Source: Triticum aestivum
Taxonomy: Eukaryota > Streptophyta > Magnoliopsida > Poales > Poaceae
Assembly: GCF_018294505.1 (NCBI RefSeq)
Contig: NC_057809.1
Span: 413,888,104-413,952,103, forward strand
DNA length: 64,000 nt
Reading direction: 5' to 3'
Under the pieces are notes generated by a model that worked only from the letters and a program-made list of their open reading frames with translations, searched no databases and had not been told where the DNA came from. A program made the translations under genes and the position numbers. Of the stretch, positions 54,850-64,000 are shown piece by piece. The stretch's first letter is position 1; the number at the start of each line of letters is the position of its first letter.

Positions 54850-56229
54850 ATGGAGGGAATAGGCCGGAAACGACCCCGTTATTCTTGCCCCGATCTGAAA
54901 GATGACGTGGTGGAGGAACTCATTGATCGGTGCGACGTCATCACCTCGGCTAGCATGGCAGGTTCGTTCAAGCCCATTCTCGACTCAACTAATAACATCA
55001 TTACAAAGAACCCAAGAGTCAAGGAGCGGTTTGATCTCCCCTATCTTCTTCGCCGTGACCCTGATGACTGGCGCCGGCACGACGGAGGCCTCGCCCTGTG
55101 CCAGTTGATGCCGCTTGATAATGATACGTATGATGTTAAGATGCCATCGCTTGAGGGCAAGGCTTGGGCGGGCGCAAATGGAGATTGGGTTGTTTACATT
55201 GGGTCCAACTGCGAGTGGGAACTTGTGAATGTGTACACTCGTCACCGGGTTCCACTTCCAAAAATCTCAGCACACTGCCCAGAGGTTGAGCACACCGGTA
55301 ATGTACGCACATTCAAATACGATCATGGTGACTGTCTTCTACGGAAGATAGCAATTTGTCAAGTTCCCAACCGCTCTTGGAATTACAACAACTATCAAGT
55401 TGTTCCTATCTTCGACAAGCTTGTTGCCGTCCTTCGTGGTTCGACTCAATGGATATTGCTCAAAAATCAGTTTCTGTACACGGATGAGTACTGTGATGCA
55501 ATTCAATACGAGGGCCTTGTGTTTGCTGCCACCACTCGTGGCACTGTTTTTGCATGGCATCCTAGTAGTTTCGGTACATTTGTCTTCCACCGTAATTATA
55601 ATTGTTTCATCCACATGCATGCGGGTTAGCAAGTTTCCCTTTACTAATTAACCTTCTTCTTGTGTTTCCAAGGTCATGTGAACATCCCACCACCTATACT
55701 TGAAAATTTTTATAACCAAGGGGGAGATGTCGATGGTGATGATCACGAGCGGCGCCCATATACTCTGTGGTGCCTGGCAACTAATTCCGATGGATCACCT
55801 CTTCTTGTGTGTATACAGCCCACTGATGATGTTAATGCTAAGGAAGCAGGTGTCTCCCATGTTCGCACTCTCCGGACCTATTCCAACACCCGTTGCATGG
55901 TATTCGGGATGGATACTAGTGTGCTAGCGCCAACTCCTTCTCCCTAGCACAGAATTGATAGTCTTGGAGAAAACTCGCTCTTCCTTGGACAAAACTATCT
56001 GATGATGGTGAAAGGCGATCCAACTGCTGTTGACACATTTATGAGAAGTAACTGTGTCTATACCTCGGACATTTGGGTGGTTCCCTACCCTGGTACTAAT
56101 ATACTAGGCCGCTTCAGCCTGGATGATCGGTCCTGCGTTGGTCTCCAGATCGACAACGGATGGCCCGTCCCAGAGAATCACTTGTGGTTCAAAGAAAGCG
56201 TTTCCAACGTCGCGGAATGGTTGAGTTGA
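54850..56229 (+). pseudogene. F-box/DUF295-like gene with one in-frame stop
   Basis: Two exons, 54850-55624 and 55673-56229, joined in phase through GG|T. The N-terminus has a weak F-box-like segment (DLKDDVVEELIDRCDVITSA). The rest resembles the plant DUF295 family: GANGDWVVYIGSNCEWELVN, RHRVPLPKI, DEYCDAIQYEGLVFAATTRG and, near the end, RIDSLGENSLFLG. The second exon has a TAG at 55945-55947, but the same frame is open after it to 56229 and keeps family motifs. Read through, the protein would be 443 residues; stopped, 349. DUF295 proteins often have Trp just before this motif, and TGG to TAG is one base change. An in-frame ATG upstream at 54754 would add an odd hydrophobic leader, so I prefer 54850. 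F-box proteins of this type are presumed SCF substrate receptors. Confidence 0.7.
55625..55672 (+). other. Predicted 48-base intron
   Basis: Donor GCGG|GTTAGC and acceptor TTTCCAAG|GTCATG, with a pyrimidine-rich stretch CTTCTTCTTGTGTTTCC before the acceptor. Without it the frame stops at TAG two codons into the intron. It is shorter than most plant introns. Confidence 0.6.
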
Positions 56230-56325
56230 AGTTCATTTCATGGCTTGTTATTTGTTGTGTGTTGAAAACTTTAGTATTTATAATGTATCCTCGTTGTCAA
56301 TGTGGGTTGATGACCAGTTGTATGT

Positions 56326-56331
56326 AATAAA
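56326..56331 (+). terminator. Polyadenylation signal
   Basis: AATAAA about 100 bases after the stop of the F-box-like gene, in an AT-rich 3' region. Confidence 0.5.
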
Positions 56332-56537
56332 GTGATATGCCTGTGATAAACTTACTAAATTTGTGAATGGCTTTCGAGTCGCTTCTCTAAATTTGTACTA
56401 GCTTCACATGCTTCACGCGTCGGGCGGGTGTTTTTACTGTAGCCATATGTTAATGTGTTCGTTGTATGTAACCAGCACCTCGAATCCTCGATACTAGTAT
56501 ACTATATACTAGTAGGAGTAAGTAGTAGTAGTAGTAG

Positions 56538-56744
56538 GGTGGCATGGGCTAGAACAAGCATTCATGTCCAGGAGTACGGCACATGCCACCACCACGACAT
56601 CCATCTGACACCATATTATTTCTTGGAGTCCGTGCTAGAGCAATCTCTTCAATCTCGTCGTTTCTCTAACTTCAGCCATCGCGTGACGGGCGAGGTGGGG
56701 GTTTGCCGATAGTCGGTTTCCTTAACTGCGGTCCCACTTGTAAG
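56538..56744. repeat. 207-bp direct repeat, copy 1
   Basis: Starts GGTGGCATGGGCTAGAAC after a (GTA)n tract and ends CCCACTTGTAAG. Copy 2 at 57594-57790 shares GGAGTCCGTGCTA, GCCATCGCG and GGTGGGGGTTTGCCGATAGT. Confidence 0.8.
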
Positions 56745-57024
56745 GCCAACTCCAACGCACGACCCCAAACGCACCTCCGTTTTGCATGAACTCCAATGAT
56801 AATTTTGACTAGAAAAGCAAGACCAAAGAAAACAAGAACCACAAGAATACATTTTACTACTCCTGTAAGTTGGATTAGTGCCTTCTCGATGCATTCATTG
56901 TTGATCTGCGGAGGCTCGATCTTGCGTCTGTGCTAGCTAAAAGTGATAGAACATCTACTAAATTGCGCTCTATCAATATATGGATGTACTCTTCTTCCCA
57001 ATACAAAAACTTGCATCCATTCTA

Positions 57025-57148
57025 CTCCCTCCGTTGCACAATACATGCCTTCTATTTGTCAAAATATATATGTATCTAGACATGTCTTAGTATATAGGTA
57101 CATCCATTTTTGGACAAATGGAAGTCAAGTATTTTGGAACGGAGGGAG
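57025..57148. mobile_element. Stowaway MITE (124 bp)
   Basis: The ends CTCCCTCCGTTGCAC and AACGGAGGGAG are inverted repeats, and the element is flanked by TA on both sides. This is the common Tc1/mariner-type Stowaway of Triticeae gene regions. Confidence 0.9.
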
Positions 57149-57593
57149 TACACAATAAATTTTTAAGTTAGCACAACTAGTCTAATCCGAGAGCAGAACC
57201 GAAGATTTGGTCGGGTTCTTCCTCCTTTTGCCGACACGTGGGACATCCAGCATCCAGGTCGTGTCATGAAAGAAAATAGAGTGGTAGTTGAAGCCACGAG
57301 ATGTGCATCTTGGGTTAAACTGTAAATAGAATCTTACTACTCTTGAGTAACTCCAAAAGCGGCCACCGAAGATCTTTATTGGATTTGTTTTTCATCACCA
57401 GCACGTCGAGGTGAAAGATGTGCAGGTTCAGTGTGTCCTCTTGCGTTTTCACTGACATGTGGGGCCGCATGTGAGCAAACAGACGATGGGCTCCGCGCGT
57501 CCGCTGGCTGGCTGAGAAGAGAGATAGAGGAGGGCTGAGCACGGACTGCAGGAAATTTGTTCTATGTACCTCGATATAGGCTCGATATAGTGG
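57149..57593. other. Intergenic, no gene seen
   Basis: No convincing coding frame on either strand. It contains CTCGATATAG direct repeats at 57571-57590. Confidence 0.5.
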
Positions 57594-57790
57594 GGTGGCA
57601 TGGGCCATAACTAGCATTCACGTCTAGCAGTACGGCACACGCCACCCACACGAGTCCCATTCGACACCAATTTTCTTGGAGTCCGTGCTACAACCATCTC
57701 TTCTCCCTCCTGTTTTCTCAGCCATCGCGCGGTGGGCGGGGTGGGGGTTTGCCGATAGTCGGTTTGCTCAACTGCGGTCCCACTTGTAAG
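57594..57790. repeat. 207-bp direct repeat, copy 2 (197 bp)
   Basis: Aligns with 56538-56744 over its full length with substitutions and small gaps. Flanking sequence differs on both sides. Confidence 0.8.
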
Positions 57791-58126
57791 TGAAAATGCA
57801 ACACCGCACGCATTCCCGCTTGAGCGGCGTGCCGGACCAACCGTGTGGGGGTGCGACGCGAACATGGCAGGCTTTTCCTTTTGAACTCGTAACTTGTAAA
57901 ATTTGGTTCTGCTCCATGGCGCGACCGATAGATAGAAAATAACGATTTTGCCTAGAGTAATGAGAAGTTTGGTTCTGGCGCCGTTCATGCATGGAGTACG
58001 TACGAAAATTATGAAGTTGATGCGAAAGGTAAAATAATTACTGTAGTATCATATACTACTACATGGATTTGACGAAAAGATAAAAATACATACGGATCCA
58101 TCAACGTTCAACGACATCCTCACGCC
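57791..58126. other. Intergenic, 3' side of the minus-strand gene
   Basis: AT-rich with no gene seen. It would hold the 3' untranslated region of the gene at 58127-58699. Confidence 0.5.
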
Positions 58127-58699
58127 CTAGTGCGCCGGGTCACCAACCGACGTGTGAGGAGCAGCGGCGTTGGCGGCGAGCTCAACGTGCTTCTGAAGAG
58201 TGCCGTCCAAGGTTGCCCTGCACTCCAAGAAGGCCAGCGTCCTATCGTCCTCCTCTTGCATGTAGTAGTCCTTGTGGACGATTTGCGCGTAGACGTGGGT
58301 GATTATGTCGATGGTGTCTTGTTGCGCCAGGCGCTGCGCGGCGAGCGCGACCTCGAGGTGGACATTCTCCGGCGCGACGGCGGGCAGTCGCAGGGCCACC
58401 AGTGCGTCGAAGAGGTTGTTACCATAGTGGCCGTTGAGGGTCGCGGGCATCGCAGAGCCTGGGCGCATAGGCTGGAGGCTTACGTCAAAGTCGTCCGCAA
58501 GCTTCTTGACGACGGTGAACTTGTCGAGGAAACCGACGAGGACCTCGTCGAACAAGGAGACGAAGCTGTCATCCAAGCGGCCCCTCGCCCTGGCGGCCTC
58601 AAGCAATAGTACCTGGAGACGTTCCTCGGTGCCGGGCCGCAGGCCGGCGTCATGGACCATCTGGCACAGCCAGCTGATGCTCGCGCTCATCGCCTCCAT
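58127..58699 (-). CDS. Unidentified 190-residue protein
   Basis: Open from the ATG at 58699-58697 to a stop at 58129-58127, GC-rich and uninterrupted, unlike all transposon frames around it. The start fits because only non-ATG codons extend it further. The protein is largely helical in composition: Ala/Leu/Val-rich with a leucine-rich first half (LQVLLLEAARARGRLDDSFV; LFDEVLVGFLDKFTVVKKLA) and a second half with IDIITHVYAQIVHKDYYM. No signal peptide or membrane segment. I do not recognise a domain. Its upstream region is cut at 58774, 74 bases before the ATG, by a retrotransposon LTR read in the same direction. It may be expressed from that LTR, have lost its promoter, or be a terminal exon. 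Confidence 0.6.
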   Translation of the reverse strand: MEAMSASISWLCQMVHDAGLRPGTEERLQVLLLEAARARGRLDDSFVSLFDEVLVGFLDKFTVVKKLADDFDVSLQPMRPGSAMPATLNGHYGNNLFDALVALRLPAVAPENVHLEVALAAQRLAQQDTIDIITHVYAQIVHKDYYMQEEDDRTLAFLECRATLDGTLQKHVELAANAAAPHTSVGDPAH

Positions 58700-58773
58700 G
58701 GGTCTAGCGTAGCTTCTAGTCAACTGATCTTGCGATTCGAGTGATCACTCAGCCCTTGGTTAGCGTGCGTAGG

Positions 58774-61700
58774 TGTAACGCCCTCGATGCGGCTATATCT
58801 CCCACGTGTCGAAGAACGACTTAGAGGCATAACCGCATTGAAAGCAATGTCGCAAGTGAGGTAATCTTCACAACAACCCATGTAATACATAAGGGAAAGA
58901 GATACATAGTTGGCTTACAATCGCCACTTCACACAATTACATGAATAAAACATTACATTCATCCAGATACACTCAAGGTCCGACTACGGAACCAAAATAA
59001 AAGAAGACTACCACAAATGCTACACAGATCCCCGATCGTCCCAACTGGGCTCCACTACTGATCGACTGAAACGAAACAACACAAAGGACAAGATCTTCAT
59101 CGACCTCCTCCTTGAGCTCGGTTCCGTCACCTGCACGGTCTCATCGGCACCTGCAAGCTGGTTTTGGAAGTATCTGTGAGTCACGGGGACTCAGCAATCT
59201 CACACCCTCGCGATCAAGACTATTTAAGCTTATAGGTAGGGTAAAAGGTATGAGGTGGAGCTGCAGCAAGCGACTAGCATATATGGTGGCTAACATACGC
59301 AAATGAGAGCGAGAAGAGAAGGCAAAGCACGGTCGAACAACTATGATCAAGAAGTGATCCTAGAACAACCTACGTCAAGCATTACTCCAACACCGTGTTC
59401 ACTTCCCGGACTCCGCCGAAAAGAGAACATCACGGCTACACACGCGGTTGATGCATTTTACTTAAGATAAGTTTCAGGTTTTCTACAACCGGACATTAAC
59501 AAATTCCCATCTGCCCATAACCGTGGGCACGACTTTCGAAAGTTCGAACCCTGCAGGGGTGTCCCAACTTAGCCCATCACAAGCTCTCACGGTCAGTGAA
59601 GGATATTCCTTCTCCCAAGACAATCCGATCAGACTCGGCATCCTGGTTACAAGACATCCTCGACAATGGTAAAACAAGTCCAGCAAAGCTACCCGAATGT
59701 GCCGACAAATCCTGATAGGAGCTGCACATATCTTGTTCTCAGGGCACACTCAGATGATACTAGCTACGAGTAAAACCAACCCTCAAGTTTCCCCGAGGTA
59801 GCCCCACAGGCAGCTCAGTTCGGACCAACACTCAGAGGAGCACTAGCCCGGGGGGGGGGGTTAAAATAAAGATGACCCTCGGGAGCGTGACTCCCAAGGG
59901 AAAAGTAGGTGGTGGTGAGGCAAATGGTAAAACCAAGGTTGGGCCTTGCTGGAGGAGTTTTATTCAAAGCAAACTGTCAAGGGGTTCCCAATTATAACCC
60001 AACCGTGTAAGGAACGCGAAATCCGAGAACATAACACCGATATGACGGAAACTAGGGCGGCAAGAGTGGAACAAAACACCAGGCATAAGGCCGAGCCTTC
60101 CACCCTTTACCAGGTATATAGATGCATTAATATAAATAAGAGATATTGTGATATCACAACAAAATATCCATGTTCCAAACATGGAACAAGCTCCAATCTT
60201 CATCTGCAACTAACAATGCTATAAGAGGGGCTGAGCAAAGCGGTAACATAGCCAAACAATGGTTTGCTAGGACAATGTGGTTAGAGGCTTGGCTTAACAA
60301 TATGGGAGGCATGATAAGAATGTGGTAGGTATCGTAGCATAGGCATAGCAAAAGAGCGAGCAACTAGCAAGCAAAGATAGCAGTGATTTTGAGGGTATGG
60401 TCAACTTGCCTGAGATCCTGCAAGGAAGAAGAACGAGTCCATGAAGAAGACAAACGGACGTAGACGAATGGTTCCTCACAAACGCGACATTATCGGAACC
60501 AACCTAAATAAGCAACACCGGAAAGATGCACACAACATAGTAAACAACCAACACACGAACATGGTATGATATGCGGGATGCGGTTTGCGGTGCATATGCA
60601 TGATTTGGAAAAGAATGATTTAACCTGGCCTCAACTTGGAAATCCAAGAGTTCCACTGGAAAGGTGAGTTGATTTCGGTCGAAATCGATATAAAGATCAC
60701 CGGAATCGGATGCACGGTTTGGAAATGGCAAGCAAAACAAATATGGCACCGGTCTACGATTAACCGCAAGTAGCCTTCTAAATGCATCAAGATAAATAAG
60801 CTACTGCACTCAAACATGGCAACAAGATACATGGCAGGAATCCACTCATGATGCTTGACAAAAGATGAACACTGAGCTATGGCTAAATCGCTCATTAACA
60901 GGTTCAAACAAGCATGTCAAAAGTGCAAAAGATAACAGGTTACAGACTTCGTGAAAATAACAGCATGTCAGGAATTTAACATCAGGAAGCAATGTTTAGA
61001 ACACGACAACTACATGCTACAGGAACATATCATGGCAAAACAAGGCATGGCATGAAGCTACTCAAAGCATACAACAAATATCCCTTAGTGACCATGAGCC
61101 AAAAGGGATCAGAAAATACAATTGCAAGCATGTGAACATAGCAATTTATCGTTAACAGATTCAGACTTAGTGAAAAACTGGAGCATGACAAAACAAATAA
61201 CGAGTAGGCATGTTTACGAACTCGATGCACTCACTACGAGGCATTGCATGACAAACTAAGCATACACCCAGCAAATAGACATGGGATAGAAGCTAAACAT
61301 GGCAAGAACAACATCATAGCATGCATGGATCGACAACAACAAGCTCGGCAAAATTGCTAAACATGTTAACAATCTGCCAGGAACATTTTATAGCAAAAGT
61401 AGAGCTCGAATGACTCAAGCTAGGGTGCTCCACAATTGCAAACAAAGACATGGATGGGTAGAGCACAACATTATCTACAAAAAATCCTTACTGATCATGC
61501 TCAAAAGATGCACGGATCACTAGGAAACAACATGAACATATGGCATAAAAATAATGACAGGGCAAGGACTTAGTGAAATTCTAAGTCCCTGAAATCAGCA
61601 TCATTGAGTAAGCTACTTTGCTTGCTTGTGCTAGTCACCACAAAGATCACAAAAATACATGGCATACACCCCTGTAAATATGGCATGACATACATTAAAA

Positions 61701-63174
61701 CATATGTAGAGCTCAGGATCATAGAATGCAGACATTAATCATGGCAAAAATGGCAAAAGTGCATTTGCTGAAACAGATCTGAAACTATCATCACATACCC
61801 CTCTTCCAACAAAATTTCGGGCATCAAGATGAGCTCAAATGAAAATGATGCAATGAGATGAAATGATGTACTCGTTGAGACAAACATTTTGATATGCTAC
61901 ACGCACGAATCGGAGCCACGATGAGGAAGTTATGATGCGATGAAAAAGCCTGAAAATACTAAGGACTTGGAGAAATATACCCTCGCGAAAAAAATTTTAT
62001 CGGGCGGAGGAAGTGGAGCTGGGCCTGGAGACTGGGCCGGCTTAGCGCTGCGCTGGGCCAGGGAGCTGGACCGGCCCATGCGGTGGGTCAACGGGGCGAG
62101 GCAGGTCGTCTCTCCCGATGACCGAACGTCGGCGGATTGGGACTCCAGCGCCGGGGAGCTGCTCCGGCGAGAGGAGGGCGCCGGAGAGGGCCGGAACAAG
62201 GAGCTGCAGCAGGGAGACGGCGGATCCAGGGCGAGGTCGATGGCTCGCCCAGATCGGCGGCGGCGGGGCTTCCCGCAGCCTCCAAGCTCGGGCTCCGGCG
62301 AGCTTCTGCCGGAGCGACGACGAGGTCAGGCGAAGGGGCGGCAACGTGGGAGCGCTACGGCCTCTGGCGAAGAGATGGCAGCGGCAAACGAAGGCGCGCG
62401 TGGCGCAGGCGCATCCGGGCGGCGGCGCTGGTGATCCGGGCCGGGCGGGCCTCCCGCGGGCCAGACGGGCCGCGACGGAGGGAGGAGAGAGAGAAAGCCA
62501 TGTGGCGCGCGGGGAGTGGACGCGGGGGGCGGCGGAGATGACGTGTCGTGTCCTGATTGGACGGAGCGATGTGGCTGCGGGGCGGTGGACATGTCCGGCA
62601 CGGTGGGGAGTTTTTGTCCCGCGGCGTGAGGAGCGGGGCTAGGGTTTGATCTGCACGGATTTTCGGGGAGAGCCATATATTTATAGGTGGGGGGAGCTAG
62701 GAGAGTCCAAATGAGGTGCGGTTTTCGGCCATGCGATCGTGATCGAATGACCTAGATGATGGAGGAGGTTTAGGTGGGTTTTGGACCACTTTTGAGGGGT
62801 GTTGGGCTGCAACACACACAAGGCCTTTGTGGTCCCTCGGTTAACCGTTGGGGTATCAAACGAAGTCCAAATGGTATGAAACTTGACAGGCGGTCTACTG
62901 GTAGTAAACCAAGGCCGCATGAAAAGTCTCGGTCCAATCCAAAAAATGTTTAACACCCGCACACAAAAAGAGGTAGAAAGGGACAACAGAGGACATAGGA
63001 GCGCCGGGTTGCAAAACGGACAACGGGGAAAATGCTCGGATGCATGAGATGAACATGTATGCAAATGAAATGCACATGATGACATGATATGGAATGCATG
63101 ACACTCAAGCAATGACAAGGCAACAACAGCGAATAACTGGAAGACACCTGGCACATCGTTCTCGGGGCGTCACA
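58774..63174 (-). repeat. 3' LTR of 4401 bp
   Basis: On the minus strand it starts TGTGACGCCCCGAG and ends GAGGGCGTTACA. A GC-rich block (61970-62640) follows the TATA box in the direction of transcription. Open frames in that block on both strands are low-complexity and not accepted as genes. A run of 11 G is at 59850-59860. Confidence 0.75.
62678..62685 (-). promoter_or_regulatory. LTR TATA box
   Basis: TATAAATA on the minus strand, followed by TATGGCTCTCCCC. It lies about 490 bases into the LTR and points toward the gene at 58699. Confidence 0.6.
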
Positions 63175-64000
63175 ACACTCCACCACTATGAGAGGATCTC
63201 GTCTCGAGATCTAGAATGGCACCGGAGGGACAATGGACGAGAAAGAGAAGGGGTAAAACTAAGTTGCTTCTTTGACAAACGAGTGAAAGCAAAGAATCTT
63301 GAGAGGTTGAACAAATTTGAAAGAAAGAATACCACGAAGATGAACAAAGTAGAAAATACTCCGTTAGAAAAGAGGAACAAGGAAGAACAAATTCGAGCAG
63401 CACTCCGGTTGAGAAGTTATGCAAGACTTGATAAGATGAAAAGAACTTGAGCAGAGGACACAACACTTCAGTTAAATGGGATAAGCAAGGAAAAGAATAA
63501 GGTCCTGACTAAACAAGAAGATGAGTTGAAGAGTTCTACATCACAATGCCTCCGGAACGAAAGAATATAAGATAGATAATTGAAATAAAAGAATGGAGAA
63601 GAAAATGCCAACTTCTGCCACAAAAGAGCTTGAAAAGGCATCCTTAGGAGTGGGGTCGAACGGAGATGTTGGAAAACCAGCAACGAAAAGAATAAGGTTG
63701 TAGTGGGCTTATGGAGAACATTTCAAAATTATGGGGTGAAATTCTGCCACTAATGGAAACAAAAGATTGGATTGATATAAACAAAGAGACGAGACTATTT
63801 CGCCGGGCGGATAAATGAAAAACTAGGGTCGTTTATAAACACCATAAATAGCAACAATTCTTAGGAAAAGCTTTAGGTGAAATATAACCCAAGATAATTC
63901 CAACGAAGAGGTTGATGGATTTAAATATCTCATTCTTGTGAACGAAGAATGATTTATTACCACCTCAAAAGATAAAGGAGAAAAACAATTGCACTTCGTC
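63175..64000. other. Internal 3' region of the long-LTR element
   Basis: No convincing gene on either strand. A plus-strand frame at 63094-63450 starts inside the LTR and is Lys/Arg/Glu-rich without motifs. The first 16 bases serve as a polypurine tract on the minus strand. Confidence 0.5.

Larger units (their letters stand above)
58774..64000 (-). mobile_element. LTR retrotransposon with 4.4-kb LTR, 3' end
   Basis: The LTR occupies 58774-63174 and internal sequence continues to the window edge. Minus-strand orientation is supported by a TATA box on that strand (62685-62678) and a purine-rich tract (AGTGGTGGAGTGT) just before the LTR on that strand. There is also no TGG-type primer-binding site on the plus side. 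The 825 bases of internal sequence have no convincing coding frame. The 5-bp flank on the left is GTAGG (58769-58773). Superfamily was not determined from coding sequence. Confidence 0.7.

Noticed and set aside
58127..58699. Reading the protein as a histidine phosphotransfer protein
   Set aside because: A helical stretch (LDDSFVSLFDEVLVGF) is faintly reminiscent, but the conserved phospho-accepting His motif is not seen.
61930..62676. Plus- and minus-strand frames of 100-174 codons
   Set aside because: Low-complexity Gly/Arg/Pro frames in the GC-rich leader of the long LTR.
1..64000. tRNA, rRNA or other structured RNA genes
   Set aside because: None seen; the only tRNA-like words are primer-binding sites complementary to tRNA-Asp.

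Overview
This is nuclear DNA of a large-genome grass, most likely a Triticeae species (wheat, Aegilops, rye or barley). The inference rests on dense nesting of Gypsy- and Copia-type LTR retrotransposons with CACTA transposons, on LTR types of the kind common in that tribe, on a Stowaway MITE whose ends read CTCCCTCCG, on a Helitron, and on only two host-gene-like coding regions in 64 kb. I cannot fix the species. Element labels (F1, Gypsy-2, etc.) are mine; I did not assign database family names.

Layout. 1-2674: 5' end of a minus-strand Gypsy-like element (F1). 2675-3105: GC-rich block of unknown origin. 3106-8145: decayed CACTA transposon A with a broken Tnp2-type transposase gene. 8146-8898 and 17565-18430: right part of a second CACTA (B), with a gene-like region split by an 8656-bp insertion. 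That insertion, 8904-17559, is a complete non-autonomous Gypsy element (Gypsy-3) with 481-bp LTRs and a perfect target duplication. 18431-23554: 3' end of a Copia-like element with a 2.6-kb LTR. 23555-24288 plus 25954-25955: 5' end of Gypsy-2, a relative of Gypsy-3, into whose last bases a solo LTR (24289-25948) inserted. 25956-35499: a gag-protease element without pol (H), interrupted by a solo LTR (27249-28766) and a 2.0-kb Helitron (30155-32191). 35500-37631: Copia-type LTR fragment split by another solo LTR (35657-37153). 37632-49879: minus-strand Gypsy-4 with decayed gag-pol, a 728-bp internal duplication and a plus-strand antisense gene. 49880 onward: left terminus of CACTA C, then minisatellite and about 0.7-kb tandem repeats to 53450. 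54850-56229: an F-box/DUF295-like gene with one in-frame stop. 57025-57148: Stowaway MITE. 58127-58699: an unidentified intact minus-strand gene. 58774-64000: 3' end of a minus-strand retrotransposon with a 4.4-kb LTR lying 74 bp upstream of that gene.

The insertion order can be read in part. H is the oldest scaffold seen in the centre. Gypsy-2 went into its LTR, the Copia-like element into Gypsy-2 gag, CACTA B into the Copia-like element, and Gypsy-3 into CACTA B. Most reading frames carry stops or frameshifts, so little of this DNA can be mobile on its own products.

The most interesting signal is shared by Gypsy-3 and Gypsy-4. Each carries, between its sense genes and its 3' LTR, a multi-exon gene on the strand opposite to gag, with recognisably related proteins and its own TATA box just inside the 3' LTR. 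Other points worth attention are the Helitron that splits a gag frame exactly, the pol duplication that copied a stop codon, and the long LTR that has replaced a gene's upstream region.
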